In this document: positions 51,275 to 61,119 of the stretch, piece after piece
How positions within the stretch are numbered: the first letter of the stretch is position 1
Layout of the letters: each line of letters begins with the position of its first letter
Assembly: GCA_905221605.1 (NCBI GenBank)
Contig: CAJNDS010002679.1
Span: 544,501 to 608,500, forward strand
Length of the DNA: 64,000 nt
DNA from: Symbiodinium natans
Lineage: Eukaryota; Sar; Dinophyceae; Suessiales; Symbiodiniaceae
Reading direction: 5' to 3'
Program-made: the position numbers and the translations under genes
The notes under the pieces: generated by a model
The model's input: the letters and a program-made list of their open reading frames with translations, nothing else
What the model was told of the DNA's origin: nothing
Databases searched by the model: none

Positions 51275-52005
51275 TGAACCCATGACGAGGCGGTTCAAGT
51301 TTAGGGTTCAAGGTGGAGGCTGTTTGGGGTCTCGGGGGTTCGTTTTCTTCAGGATGACGGGGAGGTTCAGGGTTTAGGGAACCCTAAACCCTAAACCCTA
51401 AACCCTAAACCCTAAACCCTAAACCCTAAACCCTAGATGGCCGATGGCGCCTCTAGGCTTCGAAAGCCGGCGGTGCAAGGTTTTAGGGTTTAGGGTTTAG
51501 GGTTTAGGGTTTAGGGATAGAGTTTTTAAGGTTTTGAGGTGTAGGGTTTGTGCGTTTATGTGGTTCAGGGTTTTGGGATGAGATACCCCGGGCCTTCAAA
51601 GCTTCGCTCCACTGGCTATTGTTTTTGTTCCCCTGTTATTGGGTGCAGGGATGTATGCCAGGTGCTGGCACATGAGGTCTGGGTTGCGTTTTACTGGTAC
51701 CCTAAACCCGAAACCCTAACCCAAACCCTAAACCCTAAACCCTAAACCCGGATGGTTATTGAGTGCACTCTGGGACAAGCTTGTGTCGGCACATGGCCCC
51801 TATCCTACCACGTACCAGTAGACTGGGATCCTACATGCGGGCTGCTCTTGCCCCTCTCTCTCTGTTGCCTTGATAGAAAAGTTGAGCTTTCCTTGTTGTT
51901 GATATAGAATTCCCATGCGCCGAGTTAACCCTAAACCCTAAACCCTAAACCCTAAACCACATAAGAGCCAGAGTTCGGGAAGACCCGTCCGCATGATAAT
52001 ACCTA

Positions 52006-52100
52006 GTGCTTAGAGCTGATCGTCCGTGTGCCCTCAAAGGAGGAGCGTTTGTTGGCAGAGAGGTCGCGGGCGGCTCTTGAGGGCCTGCCGCCCTCCGCCC
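52006..52100 (+). CDS. Exon-like island
   Basis: Plus-strand frame LELIVRVPSKEERLLAERSR then AALEGLPPSA fills the island up to a CCCTAAA array. Helical and charged; family not recognised. Confidence 0.4.
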
Positions 52101-52130
52101 TAAACCCTAAACCCTAAACCCTAAACCCCA

Positions 52131-52196
52131 CACGGGACCGCTGCGCGAACTGTGCAGAGACATCCTGCCCCTGATTTTCCAGCCTGTGTGGCCTTC
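52131..52196 (+). CDS. Exon-like island (possible terminal exon)
   Basis: After a short CCCTAAA array the plus strand reads TGPLRELCRDILPLIFQPVW, then PS and a TAG stop. It could be the last exon of the gene at 52006-52100, separated by a ~30-bp telomeric array; phase was not confirmed. Confidence 0.35.
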
Positions 52197-52967
52197 TTAG
52201 TGTCTCAGTTCTCCAACGCCTCCACGGATACCCTCAACCATAGGGCTCTAAGCTTAGGGTTTAGGGCTTAATTAGGGCTTAGGAATTAGGGTTTAGGGTT
52301 TAGAAGTTAGGGTTTAGGGTTTAGGGTTTAGGGTTTAGGCTAAGCCATCTAATCATAAATTTATATAAGCGCCCTTAACTCCTGGGGTCGCCACTAGATT
52401 TGAAAAATCTCGAGTTTTGAACTGCGCAAGAGGTGCTGGAGAGCCCTTCATGTTTCCTGTGGGCTGGGGCCCCCCGGAAAGCATGGAGCCTTCTTAGTTA
52501 CCACCTTCTTGGGTCAGCCAGGAAGTGCATGTTCGCACAAGCATATTTATATATATATATATATACACAATATACATATACTCATGTACATATCCCCGAC
52601 ACCTACATAACCTGCAGGCTGCAGACCCTTGACCGTTTTTGTGTCCCCCAAAAGAACTAGTGAATTCTCGCCAGCCTAAATCCCCAACTTCCTTTCTGTC
52701 AGAGGCCTAAAAATCGACATATCCCCCAGAAACCTCCAACACCCAAACCCCAACAGCCTCGACATGTGCCTTCCTGACTGAGAGAGAGGGGGAATTATGT
52801 GCAATGCCCGACAAAAGTCTGGCAGGAGGTGGGACTCTTTCAAACCCTCAATTCTAAACCCTAGAACCCCAAAACCCTGAAGGCAGGACGCCTTCGGCGG
52901 GTCGATACCTGCGGGGCAGGCCTTGATGTTCATCTCTGAAGCCCAGGGGCCGATGGTGGGGCTTGTA

Positions 52968-53115
52968 CTTAGTAGCTGAATGAGTAGGGTTTAGGGTTTA
53001 GGGTTTAGGGTTTAGGGTTTAGGGTTTAGGGTTTAGGGTTTAGGGTTTAGGGCTAGTACACTTTATGTTTTGAAATTCTATAGAACTGAAAGTGTAGTGC
53101 ATTATGTTAGGATGT
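52968..53115 (+). mobile_element. Second introner-like family, copy interrupted by a TTTAGGG array
   Basis: The sequence CTTAGTAGCTGAATGAGTA at 52968-52986 and AGTACACTTTATG...CTATAGAACTGAAAGTGTA at about 53055-53094 match the uninterrupted element at 60550-60664. Here a TTTAGGG array is inserted after GAGTA, and AGTA is repeated on the far side, a 4-bp duplication. The right terminal repeat is not recognisable. Confidence 0.6.
52987..53054 (+). repeat. TTTAGGG insertion with AGTA target duplication
   Basis: About nine units between two AGTA copies. Comparison with the related empty site (TGAGTACACTTT at about 60562-60573) shows the array is an addition to existing DNA rather than an internally expanded motif. 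Confidence 0.65.
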
Positions 53116-55900
53116 ATAGGGTTGTAACCTGCATGACAAAGACAATCCTCCGGAGCTCTTAAGGGACTGCTAGACCCTAATCCCTAAACCCTAAACCCTA
53201 AACCCTAAACCCTAAACCCTAAACCCTAAACCCTCATAGTGAAAAGCAACCGCTTGGGAGAAGTTCCTCGGGCCGCAGACCCCGCAGGCTGTGCCAGACC
53301 TAGAAGGGCGTTTCCTAAACAGGGGCCACAAAGTCTGCAGTCAAGCCCTGAACCCTAAACCCTAAACCCTAGACCCCCCGAAGCCCGAAGACGTAAGGCC
53401 TAAGGCCTAAGCCCAAAGGCCTAAACCCTAACCCAAGAAATTCTACCCCGAGTTTTAGGAAACCCTCTGGACAGTTCGAGTAGTGCGGACCAATTCAAAA
53501 AAGAGGAAGGGGCCTGGCTGGTGGATGCACGCACCACGCATGGGGTTGGTTTTGGTTTAAGGGTTTAGGGGTTGTGCATTAAGGAGGGTTTATAGGGTTT
53601 AGCGTTTATAGGGTGCAGGGTTTAGGGTTTAGGGTTTTGGTTTAAGGGGTGGGAGTTTGGGGCGAGTTTTGTGAGTCGGGTGTCTCTATGGGTACTTCGC
53701 GATTCTTAGGGTCCTATACATAGATTATGTATCTATACAAGGACCCAACCAGGGACCCGAATTTAGGGTTTATAGGGTTTAGGGTTTAGGGTTTAGGGTT
53801 TGGCCCGAATTTAGAGAACTACCCATATCATCAGGGTTTAGGAGCTTAGGCTTGTGCGCCTTGGGCATGAAAACCGCCATGAGTCTTGGGCCAGACTTGT
53901 CTGGGCAGTTGGTTTTCTCTTGTAAGCCGCAGTCCTCGAAATCCTCGACGTCTTCGAAACCGGCTACGCCCTCTAGACCAGCACAACCACTCCTAAATCC
54001 CCCAAGACAGACCCAAGCGTTCCTAAGCCAGGGTTTAGGGTTTAGGGTTTAGGGTTTAGGGTTTAGGGTTTAGGGTTTAGGGTTTAGGGTTTAGGGTTTA
54101 GGGTTTAGGGTTTAGGGTTTAGGGTTCAACCCTAAACCCGAAGCCCTATAAACCCTAAACCCCTAAACCCTAAACCCCACGCCCTCAACCTTCTATGCCC
54201 TTGGCTTTTCCTCAGCGTTGGATCCCTCTTTGCAAACCTTTGCTCAGAGGCAACGAACTTACCCACACCAAAGCTTCAAGGGTAGGATTTAGGGTTAGGG
54301 TTTAGGGGTTAGGATTTAGGGTTTAGGTGTTAGAGAACATTCCCATTCTGTCCCACAACTTTTTCAGCCCATGCCAACTGACTCGAAGCCTCCTCGACAC
54401 CACACTACCGAAGCATGCAGAGCAATGCCGTCCCTCGCAAAACGCCCATCCATGGCGTCAGGCAGAGGAGTTCATAGGACCTCTGGTCATGAGTGAGCCC
54501 CGAAAAGTAACCCAACAGTATTCCTCACATAAAACAAAAAAGCACATCCGGAAAATCCCTAAACCCTAAACCCTAAACCCTAAACCCTAAACCCTAAACC
54601 CTAAACCCTAAACCCTAAACCCTAAAGCCTAGATAGATATCCATTCTCACAATCCGCTGTCCCCTAAGTGAGCTCTTCCCGGTAGGGGGCGCAGCAGTTG
54701 GGCGTTGGAGTTGAGGGGCGATGCCCTCACCCCTATTTAGGGTTTAGTTTAGGGTTTAGGGTTTAGGGTTTAGGGTTTAGGGTTTAGGGTTTAGGGTTTA
54801 GGGTTTAGGGTTGTTCGCATGATTTCGCATGAGGACTTTCGAGCTCCTAGGAACCAGGGAAGTTTCCTCTGGTGCCCCGTTGTGAAGGGCGGTTTAGGGT
54901 TTGCTTCCGTTTGTCTCCGAAGTTGCTGGATTGCGCAAAGAGCTCCATGAGCTGAGCTGCACGGAGACCCTTGAGTGACTAGGGTTCAGGGTTTAGGGTT
55001 TAGGGTTTCGGGTTAAGGCTTCAGGGTTGATGGAGGATTCATGGGTTGGGCGTTGAGGGTCAAGGATACCACCAACTGGAGTTGACGGATTTGGTTCCCG
55101 CCTACCTTGCTTGGGACCTGCTAACCAAGCAAGGGCCCTGCTCATGGCCCACTTAATTACAAACTCGAAGTCCCCAAACTCTAAACCTTAAACCCTAAAC
55201 CCCAAACCCTAAACCCTAAACCCTAAACCCTAAACCTCACAGCCAACTTCATTGCAAGCCCTGGTCTTGCATCTTGACGTGCCGAAGTTGTGGTAGGTTT
55301 CTTCGGCCACGGCGCCCACAAAGGGTATCTTGCGCCGCCAAAGAAGGAGGCTGGGGGCGGTCTGACCCCTGTAAACCCTAACCCTCAGCCTCTGACCCTA
55401 AGCCCTAAACCCTAGACCCTAAACTCCAAACTTTAAGCCCTGCAAACGAAATCCTTGCCTGAACCCCGAAAACGAACCGGCAAGCGGCCCAGTTAGGGCC
55501 GCCTTAGAGAGCTTCGGGGACACCGCACAGTTCGAAAACCACGTAAGCCGTCTCTGGGCTTTGAGAGCACATGACTGCCAGATAGTTACCATCCGTTATG
55601 GTTAGGGTTTAGGCGGTTTAGGGTTAAGGGTTTCGGGTTTAGGGTTTAGCTTTTAGGGTTTAGAGTTTAGGGATATGTGTGCATATGTCGTGAGAGATCG
55701 GGTTCACAAACATTTCTCATGCTGAGTTGAGTATCGTCATCACCCGTAACCCCTATACTCTGCATCCTAGAAGGCCCTGAACCCTAAACCCTAAACCGTA
55801 AGCCCTCAACCCCAAGCCCTAAACCCTAAACCCTAAACCCTAGACCCTAGACCCTAAACCCTAAACCCTAAACCCTAAACCCTAAACCCTAAACCCTAAA
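53055..55900. repeat. Telomeric-repeat mosaic, block 7
   Basis: Arrays include CCCTAAA 53180-53235, TTTAGGG 54030-54126, CCCTAAA 54556-54625, TTTAGGG 54738-54812 and CCCTAAA 55190-55237, 55780-55903. A small hairpin (GGGTCCT/AGGACCC, 53709-53746) lies in one island. The island about 55070-55160 reads plus-strand LTDLVPAYLAWDLLTKQGP. No complete gene seen. Confidence 0.7.
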
Positions 55901-55908
55901 CCCGCACC

Positions 55909-57045
55909 ATGGTCTGCCACAACCTGGGTCGGGCGGGCTTCGCGTTGCTTGCGACCTTGTTTCTCGGCTTGCTGTCCCTGGCCTACGTGATGAACTTCCT
56001 GTGGCTTGGTGTAGGGGTTTAGGGTTTAGGGTTTAGTTTTTTGGGGTTTTGGGGTTTTGGGGTCTTGGGTATTTTGGTTTTTTTTCAGGTTTTTGAAGTG
56101 TTTGAGGTTTTTCTTTTGTCATTACTTAAATTCATAAAGGAATAGAAACTTACATATTTTTAAGACTATCCCCAACCATGAACCAGGTGGACGTGCAGAC
56201 AGGGACCGGCGCCCGAGTTAGAGGAAGGCACATCCATCCTGAAGGAGGCACCCGTCCTACTTGGCCTGGCACAACCTGCCGCAACTAAAGCCTCAGCAGA
56301 GTTGCAACGAGAAGACGTGCAACCAGAAGACATCCTCTACGGCCATATTCATATGGCCAAAGCTGGAGGCTCTTATGTGAACACCGAGCTTGCTTTGAAC
56401 TTTGAGCGCGTTTGCGGGCACAAAGGCTACTCATATGACGCTTTCCAGGCCAACCTCCGCTATAAGGAGCGTCGTCAGTACCAAGACGTTTTCGGCAGAG
56501 TTGCCAGGGGCTATGACCGATTACGAGTTCCCGAGTTTGTCATGGAAGAAATCGGCTACGAGGACTGCGATCTGGTGTCGCACGAAGTGCCATGGTCCTG
56601 GTGGAAGAAGTTCAAGGCATGGAAAGTTGAGTTCCACCTTCCTTGCCGAGACCCTGTCGACCACATCCTGTCGATGTGCAACCAAATAGGGAAAGGCTTT
56701 GACTGCCGCCTCGACTGGAGGAAGGAGGTTGAGAAATGCATCATTTGGATGAACAGGTTTGGCATTCAATTGAACTCCTCAGCTGAGTTTCCGAACGCCA
56801 GGCTCAAGTGCTACAACTTCTCGATGACCTCCAAGTACATCCAATACATGAGCACAAAGCTGCAGAAGAAGAAGCGCCTGTCTACCCTGGTATACCGTCC
56901 ATACAATGATCCGAGGAACCCCGCCAAGGAGTGCCTCTTTAGCAACGAAACAGCCAACCACCTGGTAAGCACGTACATGAGGACGCTGCCTTATTACGCC
57001 TTCTGCGACAGGTGTTTAGGTTCAGAGCAAGATCTCCTGTTGTGA
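55909..57045 (+). CDS. Type II membrane sulfotransferase-like protein, two exons
   Basis: Exon 1 (55909-56010) encodes MVCHNLGRAG and a strong transmembrane segment (FALLATLFLGLLSLAYVMNF). The intron 56011-56202 opens GTAGGGGTTTAGGG and closes ACAG. Exon 2 (56203-57045) continues in phase 0 to TGA. The total is about 314 aa: short N-tail, signal anchor, stem, then a catalytic domain starting GHIHMAKAGGSYVN. HIxKAGGS/T is the 5'-phosphosulfate (PAPS) loop of Golgi carbohydrate sulfotransferases, with PCRDPVDHILSMCNQ as the 3'-phosphate region (R-D-P...S). Predicted to sulfate glycans in the Golgi. No break in the domain. Confidence 0.65.
56137..56184 (+). repeat. AAGGAATA...CCAACCATGAAC repeat, copy 1
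   Basis: About 45 bp (AAGGAATAGAAACTTACAT, TTTTTAAGACTATCCCC, AACCATGAAC) lie inside the sulfotransferase intron. A similar copy lies at 57217-57260 after the gene. They may be ends of a transposed segment or introner relatives. Confidence 0.5.
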
Positions 57046-57216
57046 AAGGCGGGCTGCTACTTAGACAATCTTTCCATCTATTCGCCTTAATGACCAACAC
57101 CTGACAAAGAGGCGGTTCAAGTTGAGCACACAGATTACATTACAAAGCCCCACACTCAACAAAACTTTGTCATAGTTGGGTACCATTTTTCATGTTTAAG
57201 GGTGCTGAAACCCAGT

Positions 57217-57260
57217 AAGGAATATACACTTGAATTTTTAATATTATCCCAACCATGAAC
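57217..57260 (+). repeat. AAGGAATA...CCAACCATGAAC repeat, copy 2
   Basis: AAGGAATATACACTTGAAT then TTTTAATATTATCCC then AACCATGAAC; same order and spacing as 56137-56184. The two direct copies bracket the sulfotransferase exon 2. Confidence 0.5.
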
Positions 57261-57386
57261 TTGAAATGTCTGTCAGGCGAACCCGAACTGAAGTCAGTGG
57301 TACATGCACTGCCAAATCCGGTATCGGAAGATGGCTCACCAGACTAAATGCCAACCCCTTAAACCCACTCTGTTTCTTGTTGATCT

Positions 57387-57509
57387 CTACAAGGCGGGGC
57401 CCCCTTACTACACTAATTGTAGTTAAGGGACTTATAACCTACTTTAGGATCCTTATAACCCAATTTAGGGTGCTTATAACTCTACTTATAGCTAGGGGGC
57501 CCCTTGTAG
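57387..57509. mobile_element. MITE with CTACAAGGGGCCCCCT termini
   Basis: The 123-bp element has CTACAAGGCGGGGCCCCCT at the left and AGGGGGCCCCTTGTAG at the right. The interior consists of three ~21-bp repeats containing CTTATAACC(T/C)A. No coding capacity. Flanked by unique DNA rather than telomeric arrays. Confidence 0.65.
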
Positions 57510-58325
57510 GTTTTCTGTAACTGCTCATTCTTCGCAGTGCCACTGCATGGCGCATCTGAGTATGGGGGGAGCTGTTTCTGCAGAAGGAATAAGGATTTGA
57601 CAGCTTTGTGAGCAGTGACATCACAAACTCGCTAATCTGAATCCTCAAGGCCCTCTAAACCATTCTGACAATAAGCCCTCTAAGCCCTCCTGCCGCCACC
57701 ATAGAAAGTCCTCTCCTGGCGCTTCGGGCTTCGGGTTCGGGGTTTAGGGTTCGGGGTTTAGGTTGGGGGGTTTGGTGTGCGAGAAGCCCGTGAAATGGAC
57801 CCTTTTGCAGCCACGGATTCAAGTCACATCCACATGGCCTAAAAGCCCAAATTCCTGAACCCTAAACCCCTAAACCCTAATTCTAAACCCGGGACTCTTG
57901 CACCCTGCATGCCCTGTAAAGCCTAGACTTAGAGACCTTAACCCCTGAGCCCCCAGCCCCCACCCTAGTACAGCTTGCCCTAACCCCTGCAAAAAGCTGG
58001 CTATCCTGGTTCAAATCCGATTTTTCAATAAATCAATTGAAACAAGGCAAAATATGTACAGAGATCTTTCCGTACTGTTTTTAGCATGTTTATGTAGGGC
58101 AGGTGCCGTAGTTTTGCAGGCCGCTTGATTAAGCAGAAGTCGTGACCAAATCGTAACCCGACAGATAAAGGCGGAAACTAGATGATGAAGATGTTAGGGT
58201 TCAGGGTGCGGCAATTGCGGATGGTTTAGGGTTTAGGGTCTGTAGGCTAGCTTGCCAAGAACAGACATTTGCAAGCTAGTTCAGTCTGTTCGTGTTTCGT
58301 CAAGCCCAGAGCTCAAAATAATACA
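57510..58325. other. Non-coding stretch
   Basis: Unique sequence with a few single TTTAGGG or TTCGGGG words (57725-57765, 58195-58235) and an AT-rich patch near 58020-58090. No gene, hairpin or repeat I can support. Confidence 0.4.
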
Positions 58326-58437
58326 GGGCTAGGACCCGGAGTAGGCCCTTATTTCCCCTTTTTTTGAGTTGGGGTTCCCTTCTAAGAATCGCCTAAAAAC
58401 CAAAAAGGGCACCCCTTTTATTCCTAGGTTACTCCTG
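58326..58437 (+). mobile_element. Introner element E (diverged)
   Basis: GGACCCGGAGTAGGCCCTTA at the left and GGTTACTCCTGGATC at the right form imperfect inverted ends. The interior keeps TTTTTTTTGAGTTGGGGTTCCC and AAAAAGGGCACCCC, as in the other copies. No clear coding flanks. Confidence 0.5.
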
Positions 58438-58594
58438 GATCTAGAGGGGCCTCAAGACCAAGAACAAGGTTTTTGGGGGGTTGATTATTGATTATAGTAT
58501 CAGTATATAAGAACAGGGTTTTTGGGGGGGTTTTTCTAGTAATAAGTATATAGGGGGCATTCCATGGTGGCGCGCCGAGTCGCGGCGACCTTCC

Positions 58595-61119
58595 ATGCGT
58601 CTGCAGGCCCCTGCGGCGGTTTTCACCTGGTGCGTGTTGCATTACTTTGCCGAAGGGCATGAGGATGCGACAAGTTGCCTCCAGCTGTCAAAGGACCCAG
58701 AGCTGCACATGCAGCCTACTTCTTGTGGCACCAGTGATGTGGCTTGCCAAGCACAGCAGCTTGCTTGTAGTATGGCCACGCAGATGGGATCAGACTGGCC
58801 GGTTTCATCCTATCAGCAGCTCAAGGACATCCAGGTTCAGCTGCAACAGGTCTGTCAAGGTGCTACGCCTCTCGCACGGACCCTGCGGAAGAAAGGCCGA
58901 AGGAGATTCTGGACCCGCGCGAGAAGAAGACGCTACTGGCCGAGGTTCGCCAAAAGCCACTTCGGCAGGTTTCCGAACACCGCGAATCTCGAAGAGGAGT
59001 CGGAGGAGGATGGGGTCGAGAGGGAAGAGGGCCGGCAGGAGTATCGCCAAGAGGGGAGCTTTGCCTGCCCTGCACCGCAGCAGTGCCTTGGATGCCCAGT
59101 AGTACCTTTATTCCCTTTTTTGGGGGGGTTTAGGTTCCCTAATAAAACCCTCTAAGCAAAAAGGGGCACCCTTCTTAAGCCTTGGTTACTGGGCATTTAG
59201 GGTTTAGGGTTTAGGGTTTAGGGTTTAGGGTTTAGGGTTTAGGGTTTAGGGTTTAGGGTTTAGGGTTTAGTAAACCCTATAAAGCCTAAACCCTAAACCC
59301 TAAACCCTAAACCCTAAACCCTAGGTGCGCCTTAGATGTGGCGAGCTATCAAAAGGCGAACCCTGGCGTGAAATACGCGAACCTCGCGGAGAAGACGGTG
59401 GCCAGGACCGCTGTCGATGCACTGAAGCTCGGGTAGGCCAGTGGTACCCTTTACCCGGTTTAGGGTTTAGGGTTTAGGGTTTAGGGTTTAGGGTTCTGGT
59501 TTCCTTTGTAAAGGGTGCCCTTATTAGAAGATGGCTACTGGGCTACCAAGGAAAGAGGTCTTGAAGAGTGCAGGTATGATTGCTCTCAAGGGATCTATTG
59601 CTTTCGCATTCATTGGCAACATCTTGAACAACTTCTTCCCAAGCGCTGGGGGCCTTCCGAGCAACCCCTGCACCTATGCCACGTCGCTCACTTCGCCTTT
59701 AGTTGAACTTTTAAACTTTCTGGGTTTCCTTATTTGGTAGGAATCCTAAAGTTTAGCCTTTTTTCCCCTTGGCAATTGGAGAAGTAAGGTCAGACTGGGG
59801 CAAGTGTGTGTGGCAGCAAATCATGCCTTTTGTGCAAAGCTTTGTGGCTCAACAATTTGATCAAGCCTTTGAAGAACTGTGGACCGCGAACATCAAGGGC
59901 TACCAGTTGAGGCTGTGGGCATTGAATGCCACAGCTTACCTAAACTCAGCACATTATCCCAACGGAACCGTGCGATCGATGCCTAACAGCACCCTGGACC
60001 GGATGTGCCTCGGAAGCAAGTCAAAAGCCTGAAGCTGGACTTTCAGCAGATCTTTTCGGAGCTCAATGAGTGTTATGCAAGATGAAGCCTCGTTTGGGTA
60101 CATTTTCAAATAGAAGAGAGCACATTTTCTTAAGCTGCAGTTTGTTTGACAACTCGGTCCATACAACCTGGGATTTAGGGTTTAGGGTTTAGGGGTTAGG
60201 GGTTAGGGTTCAGGGTTTAGGGACCATAGAGTTCCGCCATGTGTGGCGCTGAGCGAGGTATACTGACCTGGCTGCCGTCCACAATGCCATGATCGGTGAC
60301 ATCAACTTGTTTATGACTGGCTATGCTGTCAACACCACGGCCGGTGCCTACTTAGCTCGCTTTGCGACACTGCATGTGGGCTTGATGAACAACTTACTGA
60401 GCTATCCGACTTACCGAACGGCAGGCGACAGGTACGTCTTCCAGATCATCACGACATGCTACGCCCAGAGCGTGTATCAAGCTGCCACTCAAGCCTTCAA
60501 GGCCCGCATGGCCACGTTCCGCCGAGACCTCAAAACCAGCTACGCGCAACTTAGCAGCTGAGTGAGTACACTTTACACTTTTTTGGGATACCATAATCCC
60601 CTATAGACTATAGAACTGAAAGTGTACCATTTTTTTGGGGGGGCTTATGAACTCAGCAACCAAGGCAGTGTGGAGGGCTTGAACCCGCTCTGTGTGCATT
60701 GTGGAGCGGGAACTTCCAAGACACCTGGACTGGCTGCTCCTGGGCATTCTCTGCTTCGGCAATCACCTGCGTCTCGGGGAGTTGCATCCCACCCTCGGAT
60801 CCCCAGACTCCCATCGACGCGCAGGCGTGCTACAACCAGCACCAGGCCTGGGTGGAGAACCAGACCGTTTCGGCCTCTTGGCAGCCCAGTGGTACCCTTT
60901 ACCTTTCTTTTTTGGGGGGGGTTCTGGGTTTCCCTTGTAAAATCGCCAACCCCATAAGGGGTGCCCTAATTATAAGATGGTTGCTGGGCTACAAAGGCCT
61001 GGACTAATTGGCTGGCGCTGCTCCCGTGGTGGCTAAGCAATGTCTTGGTGATGCAGAATGTTTCCGTGCAGAGTGGAGACTTCCTGTCGACCCTAAATTT
61101 CAAGTGCCCGGCCTTCTAG
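58595..61119 (+). CDS. Secreted Cys-containing protein, ~7 exons with introner and telomeric introns
   Basis: Exon 1 (58595-59090) starts with a signal-peptide-like MRLQAPAAVFTWCVLHYFAEG and has an Arg-rich middle. Inferred later exons are 59336-59432, 59551-59701, 59757-60081, 60258-about 60553, 60665-about 60888 and 60997-61119 (stop TAG). Frames connect across a 245-bp GA-AG intron, the 118-bp introner C (GT-AG), a 55-bp GT-AG intron and a telomere-containing intron. Then come two more introner elements. The product has N-glycosylation sites (NATAY, NGT, NTT, NQT, NVS) and late cysteines. One apparent 1-nt frame slip lies near 60010. Family not recognised. Long amphipathic helices (MIGDINLFMTGYAV, ARFATLHVGLMNNLL) are its main feature. 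Confidence 0.55.
59094..59201 (+). mobile_element. Introner element B
   Basis: TGCCCAGTAGTACC at the left and GGTTACTGGGCA at the right are near-perfect inverted ends. The interior shares TTTTTTGGGGGGGTTTAGGTTCCC and AAGGGGCACCC with the family. It forms the first half of the intron 59091-59335; arrays of both telomeric orientations make up the rest. Confidence 0.65.
59202..59324. repeat. Head-to-head TTTAGGG and CCCTAAA arrays inside an intron
   Basis: About ten TTTAGGG units meet about six CCCTAAA units at TTTAGTAAACCCTATAAAGCC, so the transcript could fold into a long hairpin that brings the splice sites together. The CCCTAAA array ends in CCCTAGGTGCGCCTTAG just before the next exon. Confidence 0.7.
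59433..59550 (+). mobile_element. Introner element C with embedded TTTAGGG array
   Basis: The 118-bp element begins GTAGGCCAGTGGTACCC and ends CTACTGGGCTACCAAG, with canonical GT-AG ends. Removing it joins ...VDALKLG to KEVLKSAG... in frame. Its middle, a T/G-rich tract in copies B and D, is replaced here by about five TTTAGGG units. Confidence 0.65.
60550..60664 (+). mobile_element. Second introner-like family, intact copy
   Basis: The ends CTTAGCAGCTGAGT and ACTCAGCAACCAAG are imperfect inverted repeats, with an inner TACACTTT/AAAGTGTA pair. It lies between two coding stretches that share a frame if it is removed (…CAACTTAG | GCAGTGTGG…). The TGA at 60559-60561 that would otherwise end the frame lies inside its left end. 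Related to 52968-53115. Confidence 0.6.
60889..60996 (+). mobile_element. Introner element D
   Basis: GCCCAGTGGTACCCTTTACC at the left and GGTTGCTGGGCTACAAAG at the right. The interior has TTTTTTGGGGGGGG, TTCTGGGTTTCCC and GGGGTGCCCTAATTA. The boundary is ambiguous by one G (a GC donor is possible). Removing it joins ...QTVSASWQ to AWTNWLALLPWW in frame. Confidence 0.65.

Larger units (their letters stand above)
45113..52960. repeat. Telomeric-repeat mosaic, block 6
   Basis: Arrays include CCCTAAA 45710-45772, 46290-46342, 48475-48570, 49943-50239, 51170-51225 and 51378-51435. TTTAGGG arrays lie at 46862-46930 and 48163-48345. 47270-47760 is a long run of highly degenerate CCCTAAA-like words. 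Islands hold hairpin MITEs, small exons and simple repeats. 50240-50760 (about 500 bp) is unique DNA without a gene I can support. 52560-52640 includes an AT-microsatellite. Confidence 0.7.

Noticed and set aside
58595-61119. Possible similarity of the helical secreted protein to pore-forming toxin helical domains
   Set aside because: Only the general pattern of amphipathic helices is shared; no diagnostic block could be matched by eye.
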